Source: Microbacterium nanhaiense
GTDB taxonomy: Bacteria; Actinomycetota; Actinomycetes; Actinomycetales; Microbacteriaceae
Assembly: GCF_014646015.1 (NCBI RefSeq)
Contig: NZ_BMMQ01000003.1
Coordinates: 124,001-188,000, forward strand
Length of the DNA: 64,000 bases
Reading direction: 5' to 3'
A model generated the notes under the pieces. The model did no database searches and was not told the origin of the DNA. It saw only the letters and a program-made list of their open reading frames with translations. A program made the translations under genes and the position numbers. Positions 28,464 to 38,003 of this stretch are shown piece by piece. Within the stretch, counting starts at the first letter, position 1; each line of letters begins with the position of its first letter.

Positions 28464-29489
28464 CGTCGCATCGTGGACTTCGCCGACGAGTTCTTCGAGG
28501 ATGTCCTCGAGGAACAGGACCGACACCGTGTCGCCGTTGCTGGATCGCACCCGCCCGAGGTGGCGTCCCTGCTGGCGCATGAGCGCCAGGGCGTCCTCGA
28601 GGTCGGTGGTCTCGTTCATCGGCACCATGTGGTGAATGCGCTTGGCGGGGATGGGGTCGTCGGCCTGCTCGTCGGAGGCGCGCAGGATGTCCTTGAGGTG
28701 GACGTACCCGATCGGCTCGCCCTCCTCGTCGACGATCACGTATCGCGAGTAGCCGTGCTGGGCGACGGAGCGCTCGATCTCGGCGGGGGTCGCGTTCTCC
28801 GGAAGCGTCACGAGCTCGGTCAGCGGTACGGCGATGTCGGAGGCGTGCTTGTCGGTGAACTCGAGCGCCGCGGTGACGGTGCCCGAGGAGTCGTCGAGCA
28901 CGCCCTCGAGGCGCGACTGGCTGACGATCGTTGCGACCTCCTCGAGCGTGAACGTCGAGTTGGCCTCGTTCTTCGGTTCGACCCGGAACAGGCGCAGGAT
29001 GCTGTTCGCGATACCGTTGAGCAGCCAGATGAGGGGATGGAACACCTTCGACACCCACACGAGCGGCGGAGCGAGCAGCAGCACCGCGCGGTCGGGAACG
29101 CTGAACGCGAGGTTCTTCGCGACCATCTCACCGAAGACGACGTGCAGGTACGACACGAAGACGAGCGTGATGATGAACGCGATCGTGTCGACGGCGGCTT
29201 CGCCGAGGCCCGTGAGGCCGAGGGGTGCCATCAGGAGGTGGTGCAGCGCCGGCTCGGAGACGTTCAGGATCAGCAGCGAGCAGATCGTGATGCCGAGCTG
29301 GCTGGTCGCCAGCATCGCCGTGGCGTGCTCCATGGCGTAGAGCGCGGTCTTGGCTGCGCGCGATCCCTTCTCCGCTCGCGGCTCGATCTGGGAGCGCTTC
29401 GCGGAGATGACGGCGAACTCCGCGCCGACGAAGAAGGCGTTGCCGAGCAGCAGCACGACCAGCCATGCAAGTCCAGCCCAGTCGCTCAT
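28443..29489 (-). CDS. CNNM/CorC-type membrane protein with CBS domains, short form
   Basis: A 348-residue protein. The N-terminal DUF21/CNNM domain (about residues 1-190) has four membrane segments and the signature SQLGITICSLLI. Two CBS domains follow (VIVDEEGEPIGYVHLKDIL, then VLFLEDILEELVGEV). It stops soon after the second CBS and lacks the CorC_HlyC transporter-associated domain present in its neighbour. Such proteins are linked to magnesium or cobalt export. The ATG overlaps the stop of the upstream paralogue (ATGA), so the pair is co-expressed and may form a heterodimer. Confidence 0.85.
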   Translation of the reverse strand: MSDWAGLAWLVVLLLGNAFFVGAEFAVISAKRSQIEPRAEKGSRAAKTALYAMEHATAMLATSQLGITICSLLILNVSEPALHHLLMAPLGLTGLGEAAVDTIAFIITLVFVSYLHVVFGEMVAKNLAFSVPDRAVLLLAPPLVWVSKVFHPLIWLLNGIANSILRLFRVEPKNEANSTFTLEEVATIVSQSRLEGVLDDSSGTVTAALEFTDKHASDIAVPLTELVTLPENATPAEIERSVAQHGYSRYVIVDEEGEPIGYVHLKDILRASDEQADDPIPAKRIHHMVPMNETTDLEDALALMRQQGRHLGRVRSSNGDTVSVLFLEDILEELVGEVHDATERSRRR

Positions 29490-30808
29490 CGCTCGTCCTC
29501 GCTTTCTGCGGCTTCCGGCACGGGATCCGGGATGTAGCGCACGCGGTCGACGCGGCGCGAGTCCATTCGGACGACCTCGAGGGATCCGTGTTCGACTCGA
29601 ACGGAGTCACCGACCGAGGGGACGCGCTCGAGCGCGCTCATGATGTATCCGCCGACCGTGTCGTAGTCGTCCGACTCGGGCACGACGATGCCGACGCGTT
29701 CGCGCGCCTCGTCGGGGCGGAGCTGACCGGGGAAGGTGACGGATCCGGAGTGGCGCACGACGCCCGCGCGGCGGCGGTCGTGCTCGTCGGACACCTCGCC
29801 GACGATCTCCTCGACGAGGTCTTCGAGCGTGACGACGCCGGCGGTGCCGCCGTATTCGTCGACGACGACGGCCATCTGGTAGCCGCGCGTGCGCAGCTCG
29901 CCCAGCAGCTGGTCGAGCTTGACGGTCTCGGGCACGCGCAGCGCGTCCGATTGGAGGGCGCCCGCGGGCACCTCGGCGCGCCGCTCGCGTGGCACGGCGA
30001 CGGCGGCCTTGAGGTGCACGATGCCGACGACGTCGTCGAGGTCGTCGTCGTACACGGGGAATCGGCTGTGCCCGGTTTCGCGCGCGAGCACGATGATGTC
30101 GTTGGCGGACTCGCCGACCCCGATGGCGTGCATGCGCGGGCGCGGCGTCATGACGTCGCCGGCCGAGAGGCGCGTGAAGGTGAGCGAGCGATCGAGCAGC
30201 GTCGCGGTGTCTTCCTCGAGGAGGCCCGCGGTGGCGCTTCGGCGCACGAGGCTGGACAGCTCCTCAGCGCTGCGCGCGCCCGAGAGCTCCTCCTGGGGCT
30301 CGATGCCGACCGCCCGCAGGATGCCGTTCGCGCTTCCGTTGAGCGCGGCGACCGCCGGGCGGAAGACCGTCGTGAACGCGATCTGCAGCGGGGCCACGAT
30401 CTTCGCCGTGTGCAGCGGGAGCGCCAGGGCGAAGTTCTTCGGCACGAGCTCGCCGAGGATCATTGAGGCGATCGTCGCGATCGCCATGCCGACGATCGTG
30501 CCGATGGCTGCGACGGCGGCGTCGGGGAGCCACGCGCCGAGCAACGGCGAGAGCAGGCGCGAGAGCGCGGGCTCCATCGTGTATCCGGTGAGCAGCGTCG
30601 TGAGGGTGATACCGAGCTGGGCCGACGAGAGGTGCGTCGACGTGTGGCGCAGCGCGGAGATCGTGGCGTTCAGCCCGCTCTCACCGCGTTCCCTGCGGGA
30701 CTCGAGGTCGGCTCGGTCGAGGTTGACGAGGGAGAATTCGCTGGCGACGAAGATTCCGGTGCCGAAGATGAGTACGACACCGATGGCCAGCATGATCCAG
30801 TCCATCAC
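29486..30808 (-). CDS. CNNM/CorC (hemolysin C-like) membrane protein, full-length
   Basis: A 440-residue paralogue of the downstream gene. A CNNM transmembrane domain with [21 protein letters not shown] comes first, then a CBS pair containing [18 protein letters not shown] and [29 protein letters not shown]-terminal CorC_HlyC domain ends with [19 protein letters not shown]. The conserved VDEYGGTAG loop is intact. It probably takes part in divalent metal ion homeostasis at the membrane. It is first in the two-gene unit; its start faces the kgd gene across about 235 bases, where promoters for both should lie, although none was clear enough to call. Confidence 0.87.
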   Translation of the reverse strand: MMDWIMLAIGVVLIFGTGIFVASEFSLVNLDRADLESRRERGESGLNATISALRHTSTHLSSAQLGITLTTLLTGYTMEPALSRLLSPLLGAWLPDAAVAAIGTIVGMAIATIASMILGELVPKNFALALPLHTAKIVAPLQIAFTTVFRPAVAALNGSANGILRAVGIEPQEELSGARSAEELSSLVRRSATAGLLEEDTATLLDRSLTFTRLSAGDVMTPRPRMHAIGVGESANDIIVLARETGHSRFPVYDDDLDDVVGIVHLKAAVAVPRERRAEVPAGALQSDALRVPETVKLDQLLGELRTRGYQMAVVVDEYGGTAGVVTLEDLVEEIVGEVSDEHDRRRAGVVRHSGSVTFPGQLRPDEARERVGIVVPESDDYDTVGGYIMSALERVPSVGDSVRVEHGSLEVVRMDSRRVDRVRYIPDPVPEAAESEDER

Positions 30809-31043
30809 CGCTGTCGTGCACCTGCCTTGGTGCTCCGACGCACGCGGGCGACTGGGGATGAATGACGTGAAGCGGATCTACAACTCGGAGGGTCGTCCAT
30901 AGTCCTCCTAGCATACGGGACGAGGTCACCGGGGCGTCGCGCCTTAACCCAGCTCGACTGAGTTACGCTGGACAACGGCTTGCGTCTAACTACCAGGCGC
31001 AAACGTCGAGCAACATTCATCGATGAAAGTGGGCGATCTGGCC

Positions 31044-34000
31044 GTGTCGAGTCAGGTGACGGGTGTCGGTACATCGAGTGAGGGAGACTTCGGGGCCAAT
31101 CAATGGCTTGTCGACGAGCTCTACCAGCAGTACAAGGTGGATAAGAACACCGTCGACAAGGAGTGGTGGCCCGTCATGGAGCAGTACGCCGCCACTCAGG
31201 GCGGCGCACCGGCGGCTCCCGTAGCCGCGGCCCCGACAACACCCGCGGCACCGCCGACGACGCCCGCGGCGCAGCCCGCGTCGAAGCCCGCGCCCGCGCA
31301 GCCCGTCGCAAAGACGACGGCGAAGCCGGCCGCCGCCGCGCCGATCCCCGCGCAGCCCGTCGCGAAGAAGACCGAAGAGGTCGCCGAGCCCGCCGAGGAC
31401 AAGGTCACCGTCCTCAAGGGGCTGCCGAAGACGCTCGCGAAGAACATGGACCAGTCGATCTCGGTCCCGACCGCGACGAGCGTGCGCACCGTTCCCGCGA
31501 AGCTGATGATCGACAACCGCATCGTCATCAACAACCACATGGCGCGCACGCGCGGTGGCAAGGTGTCGTTCACCCACATCATCGGATGGGCACTCATCCA
31601 GGCGTTCAAGGCCTTCCCGAGCCAGAACGTCTACTACGCCGAGATCGACGGCAAGCCGAGCGTCGTCGCCCCGGCGCACGTCAGCCTCGGTATCGCGATC
31701 GACCTGCCCAAGCCCGACGGCACGCGCGCCCTCATGGTGCCGAGCATCAAGAAGGCCGAGACGCTCACCTTCAACGAGTACCTCGTGGCATACGAGGACC
31801 TCGTCAAGCGGGCTCGCGCCAACAAGCTCACGGCCGCCGACTTCGCCGGCACCACGGTGTCGCTTACGAACCCGGGCGGCATCGGCACCGTGCACTCGGT
31901 GCCCCGCCTCATGCAGGGACAGGGCTGCATCATCGGCGCCGGAGCGCTCGACTACCCGGCGGAGTTCGCCGGTGCGAGCCAGAAGACGCTCAACGAGCTC
32001 GCGATCGGCAAGACGATCACGCTCACCAGCACCTACGACCACCGCGTGATCCAGGGCGCCGGTTCGGGTGAGTTCCTCAAGGTCGTCCACCAGCTGCTCA
32101 TCGGCGGCAGCAATTTCTACGAGGACATCTTCGCCGCGCTGCGGATCCCCTACGCGCCGATCCGCTGGAACGCCGACGTCTCCGTCGACATCGCGGAGCG
32201 CGTCGACAAGACCGCGCGCGTGCAGGAGCTCATCAACGCGTACCGCGTGCGCGGTCACCTGATGGCCGACATCGACCCCCTCGCGTACGTGCAGCGCGAG
32301 CACCACGACCTCGAGATCGAGTCGCACGGCCTCACCTTCTGGGACCTCGAGCGCGAGTTCGTCGTGGGCGGCTTCGGCGGCAAGCGCCAGGCCAAGCTGC
32401 GCGACATCCTCGGCGTGCTTCGCGACACGTACTGCCGCACGATCGGCATCGAGTACATGCACATCCGCAACCACGAGGAGCGCGACTGGTTCCAGGAGAA
32501 GCTGGAGCGCCCGTACGAGAAGCCGGACCACGACGAGCAGCTCCGCATCCTCGGCAAGCTCAACCAGGCCGAGGCGTTCGAGACCTTCCTGCAGACCAAG
32601 TACGTTGGGCAGAAGCGCTTCTCGCTCGAGGGCGGCGAGTCGCTGATCCCGCTCCTCGACCGCATCATCGACGGCGCCGCCGATGCAGGCCTCGCGGGCG
32701 CGGCGATCGGTATGGCCCACCGCGGCCGCCTGAACGTCCTGACGAACATCGCGGGCAAGACCTACGGCGAGGTCTTCAGCGAGTTCGAGGGCGCACTCCC
32801 CGGAAACAAGCGCGGCTCGGGTGACGTGAAGTACCACATCGGCACCCAGGGCACCTTCCGCGGCTCGAACGGCAAGGAGATCGACGTCTACCTGGCGGCG
32901 AACCCCTCGCACCTCGAAACGGTCGACGGCGTGCTCGAGGGCATCGTTCGCGCGAAGCAGGACGAGTACCCGGCGGGCACGTTCCCGTGGCTGCCCATCC
33001 TCGTGCACGGCGACGCGGCCTTCGCCGGCCAGGGCGTCGTCGTCGAAACCCTGCAGATGTCGAACCTGCGCGCCTACCGCACGGGCGGCACGATCCACGT
33101 CGTCGTCAACAACCAGGTCGGCTTCACGACGCTCCCGCAGGACTCGCGCACCTCGAAGTACGCCACCGACGTCGCCAAGACGATCGAGGCGCCGATCCTG
33201 CACGTCAACGGCGACGACCCCGAGTCGGTCGTGCGCGCCGCGGAGCTCGCGTTCGAGTACCGCGAGAAGTTCAAGCGCGATGTCGTCATCGACCTGGTGT
33301 GCTACCGCCGCCGCGGTCACAACGAGGGCGACGACCCGTCGATGACGCAGCCGCTGATGTACGGCCTCATCGAGAACAAGCGCTCGGTGCGACGCCTCTA
33401 CACGCAGGCGCTCGTCGGCCGCGGTGACATCACCGAGGAGGAGTACGAGGCCGCCAAGGCCGACTTCCAGGATCGCCTCGAGGTCGCGTTCGCGGAGACG
33501 CACGCGGCCGAGACGGGTGCGATCCCGGTCGTCACCCCGGATCAGCTCCGCCCGGAGATCGAGGGCGAGCCGGAGCAGACGGGCGTGGGCGCCGACGTCG
33601 TCGCGCAGATCGGCGACGCGCACGCGAACATCCCCGAGGGCTTCACGGTTCACCAGAAGCTGAAGCAGCTGCTCGACAAGCGCGTCGAGATGAGCCGCCA
33701 GGGCAAGATCGACTGGGGCTTCGGCGAGCTCCTCGCTCTCGGCTCGCTCGTGCTCGAGGGCACCCCCGTTCGCCTCGTCGGTCAGGACTCGCGCCGCGGA
33801 ACCTTCGTGCAGCGTCACGCGGTGTTCCACGACCGCGTCAACGGCCAGGAGTGGCTGCCCCTGACCAACCTGTCGGAGAACCAGGCGCGCTTCAGCGTGT
33901 ACGACTCACTCCTCAGCGAGTACGCGGCGCTTGCCTTCGAATACGGGTACTCGGTCGAGAACAAGAACGCACTCGTGCTGTGGGAGGCGCAGTTCGGCGA

Positions 34001-34727
34001 CTTCGTCAACGGAGCCCAGTCGGTCATCGACGAGTTCATCTCGGCGGCGGACCAGAAGTGGGGCCAGGAGTCGGGCGTCGTGCTGCTGCTGCCGCACGGC
34101 TACGAGGGCCAGGGCCCCGACCACTCGTCTGCCCGGATCGAGCGCTTCCTGCAGCTCTGCGCGCAGGACAACATGACGGTCGCCCGTCCCTCGACGCCGG
34201 CGTCCTACTTCCACCTGCTGCGCCGTCACGCGTACTCGCGTCCGCGCCGCCCGCTCATCGTCTTCACTCCGAAGGCCATGCTGCGGCTGCGTGGTGCGAC
34301 GAGCGAGGTCGCCGACTTCGCGACCGGTAGCTTCCGCACGGTTCTCGACGACGACCGCGGCATCGACAAGAGCCAGGTCACGCGCGTGCTGCTGCACTCG
34401 GGCAAGATCCACTGGGATCTCGCGGCCGAGCTGCAGAAGACGACCGACCCGTCGATCGCGCTCGTGCGCCTCGAGCAGTTCTACCCGGCGCCGATCGACG
34501 CGCTGACGAACGTCGTGTCGCAGTACCCGAACGCCGAGCTGGTGTGGGTGCAGGACGAGCCCGAGAACCAGGGCGCCTGGCCGTTCATCCAGCAGTGGGT
34601 GCAGGGTCCCGTGGGCCGGCCGATCACGGTCGTGTCCCGCCCCGCGGCCGCGGCGCCATCGACCGGTTCGTCGAAGGTGCACCAGGCCGAGCAGGCCGAC
34701 CTGCTCCGCCGCGCCCTGAAGCGCTGA
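31044..34727 (+). CDS. kgd: multifunctional 2-oxoglutarate decarboxylase/dehydrogenase (E1/E2-like, KGD)
   Basis: About 1,227 residues. A short N-terminal segment FGANQWLVDELYQQY is followed by an Ala/Pro-rich linker (about 50-110). Next is an E2 acyltransferase-like domain ending in TYDHRVIQGAGSGEFL, where Gln replaces the usual Asp, as in mycobacterial KGD. The thiamine-diphosphate E1 domain has GMAHRGRLNVL, GDAAFAGQGVV and NNQVGFTT, and the C-terminal part includes PHGYEGQGPDHSSARIERFL. It converts 2-oxoglutarate in the TCA cycle and is usually controlled by the FHA protein GarA/OdhI. GTG 31044 (VSSQVTG) fits relatives; ATG 31023 is in frame. Confidence 0.95.
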   Translation: MSSQVTGVGTSSEGDFGANQWLVDELYQQYKVDKNTVDKEWWPVMEQYAATQGGAPAAPVAAAPTTPAAPPTTPAAQPASKPAPAQPVAKTTAKPAAAAPIPAQPVAKKTEEVAEPAEDKVTVLKGLPKTLAKNMDQSISVPTATSVRTVPAKLMIDNRIVINNHMARTRGGKVSFTHIIGWALIQAFKAFPSQNVYYAEIDGKPSVVAPAHVSLGIAIDLPKPDGTRALMVPSIKKAETLTFNEYLVAYEDLVKRARANKLTAADFAGTTVSLTNPGGIGTVHSVPRLMQGQGCIIGAGALDYPAEFAGASQKTLNELAIGKTITLTSTYDHRVIQGAGSGEFLKVVHQLLIGGSNFYEDIFAALRIPYAPIRWNADVSVDIAERVDKTARVQELINAYRVRGHLMADIDPLAYVQREHHDLEIESHGLTFWDLEREFVVGGFGGKRQAKLRDILGVLRDTYCRTIGIEYMHIRNHEERDWFQEKLERPYEKPDHDEQLRILGKLNQAEAFETFLQTKYVGQKRFSLEGGESLIPLLDRIIDGAADAGLAGAAIGMAHRGRLNVLTNIAGKTYGEVFSEFEGALPGNKRGSGDVKYHIGTQGTFRGSNGKEIDVYLAANPSHLETVDGVLEGIVRAKQDEYPAGTFPWLPILVHGDAAFAGQGVVVETLQMSNLRAYRTGGTIHVVVNNQVGFTTLPQDSRTSKYATDVAKTIEAPILHVNGDDPESVVRAAELAFEYREKFKRDVVIDLVCYRRRGHNEGDDPSMTQPLMYGLIENKRSVRRLYTQALVGRGDITEEEYEAAKADFQDRLEVAFAETHAAETGAIPVVTPDQLRPEIEGEPEQTGVGADVVAQIGDAHANIPEGFTVHQKLKQLLDKRVEMSRQGKIDWGFGELLALGSLVLEGTPVRLVGQDSRRGTFVQRHAVFHDRVNGQEWLPLTNLSENQARFSVYDSLLSEYAALAFEYGYSVENKNALVLWEAQFGDFVNGAQSVIDEFISAADQKWGQESGVVLLLPHGYEGQGPDHSSARIERFLQLCAQDNMTVARPSTPASYFHLLRRHAYSRPRRPLIVFTPKAMLRLRGATSEVADFATGSFRTVLDDDRGIDKSQVTRVLLHSGKIHWDLAAELQKTTDPSIALVRLEQFYPAPIDALTNVVSQYPNAELVWVQDEPENQGAWPFIQQWVQGPVGRPITVVSRPAAAAPSTGSSKVHQAEQADLLRRALKR

Positions 34728-34732
34728 GAACG

Positions 34733-34768
34733 CGAAGCGGCCGGATCCCTCGGGATCCGGCCGCTTCG
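34733..34768. terminator. bidirectional hairpin terminator between kgd and the flavin oxidoreductase gene
   Basis: Perfect 17-base arms (34733-34749 and 34752-34768) with a very tight loop start six bases after the kgd stop and end 31 bases before the stop of the convergent gene. It can serve both transcripts. Confidence 0.8.
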
Positions 34769-34799
34769 TCGTTGCCGCCGTGCCTTCTTCGTCGGCGAC

Positions 34800-35876
34800 T
34801 CAGGAGGCGCGGTGGGCGCGGATGTACTGCGGCGGCCAGAGCGCGGCGGGGTCCTCGCCGAGCTCCGAGGCGGCCCGCAGGCCGAAGTGCGGGTCGCGCA
34901 GCCACTCGCGGCCCGCGAGAATCACGTCCGCCTGGCCGGAGGCGAGGATCTCCTCCGCCTGGGCACCGCTCGTGATGATGCCGACGGAGGCCGTCAGCGC
35001 CCCCGTGTGCTCGCGCACGCGTGCGGCGAACGGCACCTGGTATCCCGGGAACACATCGATCTGCTGGTGTGCGACGAGACCGCTCGTCGAGACGTCGAAG
35101 AGATCGGCGCCCGCCTCGGCGGCCCACTCCGCGACGAGCGCGACGTCGTCTACGACGAGGCCGCCGAGTGCCGAGTCCGTCGCGGAGAAGCGCACGAAGA
35201 GCGGAACGTTCTCGCCCGCTTCCGCGCGCACCGCCCGTACGACCTCGAGGAGGAAGCGCGCGCGGTTCTCCAGCGATCCGCCGTACTCGTCGGCGCGCTC
35301 GTTCGACAGCGGCGAGAGGAACTCGTGCAGCAGGTAGCCGTGCGCGGCGTGAATCTCGAGGACCTCGAAGCCCGCGTCGAGGGCTCGGCGCGCGCCGGTG
35401 CGGAACGCCTCGACGACCTCGCGGATCCGCGACACGGCCATCTCGACCGGAGCGGACAGGCCGTCGTACGCAACCGGGGAGGGCGCCTCGGCGACCCAGC
35501 CGCCCGAGGCGGCGGGGACGGATCCGGATCCGCCGGAGAAGGGCGAGAACGTCGACGCCTTCCGGCCCGCGTGGGCGAGCTGGATTCCGGCGACCGAGCC
35601 GCGAGCCGCGATCGACGCCGTCACCGCACGCCACGCCTCGACCTGCTCGTCGCTCCAGATGCCGGCGTCCTCGGGCGAGATGCGGCCTTCCGGCACGACC
35701 GCGGTGGCCTCGGAGATGACGAGGCCCGCGCCTCCCGACGCGAACTGCGCGAGATGCACGTGGTGCCAGTCGTTCACGACGCCGTCCTGCGCGCTGTACA
35801 TGCACATGGGCGACACCCACAGGCGGTTTTGCAGGGTGGTTCCGCGGATGGTCAATGGCGAGAAGAGCAGGCTCAT
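34800..35876 (-). CDS. NADH:flavin oxidoreductase, Old Yellow Enzyme (YqjM-like)
   Basis: A 358-residue TIM-barrel flavoenzyme. LFSPLTIRGTTLQNRLWVSPMCMYSAQDG at the start holds the Cys of YqjM-type enzymes in SPMCMYSA. The substrate-binding pair is in HAAHGYLLHEFLSPLSNER. ILAGREWLRDPHF is near the C-terminus. It reduces activated C=C bonds or oxidised electrophiles using NAD(P)H and FMN, and the physiological substrate is unknown. ATG 35876 is chosen over an upstream in-frame start because a GAAAGG site precedes it. Confidence 0.9.
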   Translation of the reverse strand: MSLLFSPLTIRGTTLQNRLWVSPMCMYSAQDGVVNDWHHVHLAQFASGGAGLVISEATAVVPEGRISPEDAGIWSDEQVEAWRAVTASIAARGSVAGIQLAHAGRKASTFSPFSGGSGSVPAASGGWVAEAPSPVAYDGLSAPVEMAVSRIREVVEAFRTGARRALDAGFEVLEIHAAHGYLLHEFLSPLSNERADEYGGSLENRARFLLEVVRAVRAEAGENVPLFVRFSATDSALGGLVVDDVALVAEWAAEAGADLFDVSTSGLVAHQQIDVFPGYQVPFAARVREHTGALTASVGIITSGAQAEEILASGQADVILAGREWLRDPHFGLRAASELGEDPAALWPPQYIRAHRAS

Positions 35877-35910
35877 CGCGACCTTTCGTTCGGTTGTCGG
35901 TGGCTGCGGA

Positions 35911-35916
35911 TAGTGT
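35911..35916 (+). promoter_or_regulatory. -10 element of a leaderless nnrD transcript
   Basis: TAGTGT ends six bases before the nnrD ATG, and no ribosome site lies between, so transcription would start at or next to the A of ATG. The -35 region is weak (TTCGGT about 17 bases upstream). Confidence 0.5.
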
Positions 35917-35922
35917 TGCGTC

Positions 35923-36810
35923 ATGCCCGGTGGACACGACCTGCACGCATCCGAGTGGACGGCGTCGGACGCGAGAAGCGTCCTTCGCACGCCAACGCGC
36001 GACGACTACAAGTATTCCCGGGGCACCGTGTCGCTCCTCACCGGGAGCGTGCGGTATCCTGGCGCGGCGGTGCTCTCGGTCGAGGGCGCATGGCGGGCGG
36101 GCGTGGGCATGGTGAGCTGGCTCGGCGACCGGAACGTCGCGCGTCTCGTGCTGCAGCGCCGCCCCGAAACCGTCATGGGCTCGGGCAGCGCCGACGCCTT
36201 TGTTGTTGGCAGCGGGATTGATGGGCGCACGCGCGGCGAAGAGCAGACGCGGCTCATCACGGGGCTGCTCGCCTCGTCCTCGCCCGCCGTCATCGACGCG
36301 GGGGCACTCGACCTCGCGTCTCGGGCGCGCGGGCCGTTCGTCGTCACCCCGCACGCGGGCGAGCTCCAGGAGGTGCGGATCCCGCTCGGCCTCGGGGTCG
36401 ACGACATCGAGGTGGATCCACTCCGCGAGCGTCTCTCGGGAGACTTCCGCGAGCGCGTGCTCGTCGTGCGGGAAACGGCCGTCGCCCTCGGGGGAGTAGT
36501 GCTGCTGAAGGGCGCCGACACCATCGTCGCGACGCCCGGCGGGTGGTGGACGGTCGTTCGCGCCGGCACGCCGTGGCTCGCGACCGCGGGCACGGGCGAT
36601 GTCCTCGCCGGGGCGCTGGGCGCCCTCACCGCCGCGGCCAGTCGCGCGAGCGGGGGCGAGATCGACGTCGAAGACCTGGGGCCCATCGCGGCGACGGCGG
36701 CGTGGCTGCACGGCACGGCGGGACGCATCGCGGCGGGGCCGGGCATGCCCATCACCGCCCTGGACGTCGCGCAGAGCCTGCCCGAGGCGTTCGTGGAGGC
36801 GTTCGCGTGA
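35923..36810 (+). CDS. nnrD: ADP-dependent NAD(P)H-hydrate dehydratase
   Basis: A 295-residue ribokinase-like protein. KYSRGTVSLLTGSVRYPGAAVLSVEGAWRAGVGMV at the N-terminus, FVVTPHAGELQ in the middle, KGADTIVATP, and the catalytic AGTGDVLAGALGAL (Asp acting as base) are all present. It dehydrates damaged NADH and NADPH hydrates using ADP as part of metabolite repair. The usual partner epimerase NnrE is not fused or adjacent. The stop overlaps the ATG of the following membrane protein. Confidence 0.92.
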   Translation: MPGGHDLHASEWTASDARSVLRTPTRDDYKYSRGTVSLLTGSVRYPGAAVLSVEGAWRAGVGMVSWLGDRNVARLVLQRRPETVMGSGSADAFVVGSGIDGRTRGEEQTRLITGLLASSSPAVIDAGALDLASRARGPFVVTPHAGELQEVRIPLGLGVDDIEVDPLRERLSGDFRERVLVVRETAVALGGVVLLKGADTIVATPGGWWTVVRAGTPWLATAGTGDVLAGALGALTAAASRASGGEIDVEDLGPIAATAAWLHGTAGRIAAGPGMPITALDVAQSLPEAFVEAFA

Positions 36811-38003
36811 TGCGGAGGGTGGCGCTGTGGGTGGCGTTCGCGGCCGCTCACGTGTGGGCGATCACGCTGGGATGGCTGTGGCCGAACCAGCCGATGGGCG
36901 ACACCTACCTGGTGTACGAGCCGTGGGCGGTTTCCGCGCTGTCCGGCGGTGAGGTTATGGGCGTCGACGCGTCGTGGGTCTACCCGCCGCTGGCGCTCGC
37001 GCCGATGATCCTGGCGAAGACGCTTGTGTGGTTCTCGTCGTATTCGCTGGCGTGGGCTGTGCTCGTCGCCGTCTGCGATGCACTCGCCTTCGCCGTGCTG
37101 CTGGGGCGCGGATCGTCGCGTCCTCGCCGCCTCGCGGCCGGCTACTGGACGGTGTTCCTCGCCCTTCTCGGGCCGATCGCGATCTTCCGCATCGATGCGA
37201 TCTCGGTTCCGCTCGCGCTCGTGGGCCTCGTGCTCGCCGCGCGTCGCCCGGCGATCGCGGGCGCGCTGATCGGGGCGGCGACCTGGATCAAGGTGTGGCC
37301 CGCCGCCATCGTCGCGGCGCTCGTCATCGCGCTGCGCCGTCGCGTGCGGGTGGTGTGGGGCGGCCTCGCCGTGTCGCTCGCGATCGCCGGCGTGATCGTC
37401 GCGGCGGGCGGATCCGCGAACCTGCTCAGCTTCATCGCCGAGCAGGGCGGGCGCGGACTGCAGATCGAGGCGGTCGCGGCGACGCCGTTCCTGTTCGGGT
37501 TCGGGGGAGCGGCCGTAGAGTACAGCCACGAGATCCTGACCTTCCAGGTGGTCGGAGCAGGGACGGACGCGATCTCGGCCGCGCTCACCCCCGTCATGGC
37601 GTTCGTCGTGCTCCTCATCTGCCTCCTCGGCGCGTGGCGAGTGCGCGCGGGCGCGCCGATCGTGCGCGTCCTGCCGCCGCTCGCCCTGGCCCTCGTCGCC
37701 GCCCTGATCGTCACGAACAAGGTCGGCTCGCCGCAGTTCCAATCCTGGCTCGTCGTGCCGATCCTGCTGTGGATCGTGTGGGATCGCCGCCGTGCGGTGG
37801 GCCCCGCGGCGCTCGTGCTCGTGATCGCGATGCTGACGCACATCGTGTATCCGATCGTGTATCAGCGCGTGCTCGAGACTCAGACGCCCGCGCTCCTGGT
37901 GCTCGCCGCGCGCAACTTCGCGGTGGTGGGACTCCTGGTGTGGGCCGTCGCCGCACTGTGGTCGGCGCGGGCTCAGGAGCGTTCTTCTACGCTTGTCGGG
38001 TGA
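36810..38003 (+). CDS. polytopic membrane protein, GT87/DUF2029-like glycosyltransferase
   Basis: A 397-residue protein with ten or so hydrophobic helices. An early periplasmic loop contains GDTYLVYEPWA, and later WVYPPLAL and AATWIKVWPAAIVAAL follow; these Trp/Pro/Lys patterns are typical of polyprenol-phosphate-mannose-dependent mannosyltransferases (GT87). The acidic residue in the first loop (MGDTY) would be the candidate catalytic Asp. It may elongate cell-wall glycolipid or glycan on the outer face of the membrane. Its ATG overlaps the nnrD stop and its own stop overlaps the MFS gene (TGATG). Confidence 0.75.
   Translation: MRRVALWVAFAAAHVWAITLGWLWPNQPMGDTYLVYEPWAVSALSGGEVMGVDASWVYPPLALAPMILAKTLVWFSSYSLAWAVLVAVCDALAFAVLLGRGSSRPRRLAAGYWTVFLALLGPIAIFRIDAISVPLALVGLVLAARRPAIAGALIGAATWIKVWPAAIVAALVIALRRRVRVVWGGLAVSLAIAGVIVAAGGSANLLSFIAEQGGRGLQIEAVAATPFLFGFGGAAVEYSHEILTFQVVGAGTDAISAALTPVMAFVVLLICLLGAWRVRAGAPIVRVLPPLALALVAALIVTNKVGSPQFQSWLVVPILLWIVWDRRRAVGPAALVLVIAMLTHIVYPIVYQRVLETQTPALLVLAARNFAVVGLLVWAVAALWSARAQERSSTLVG

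Noticed and set aside
31017-33830. 937-residue open frame antisense to kgd
   Set aside because: Composition is dominated by Arg, Asp, Glu, Val and Leu as expected for the complement of GC-rich codons, there are no motifs, and kgd on the other strand is certain.
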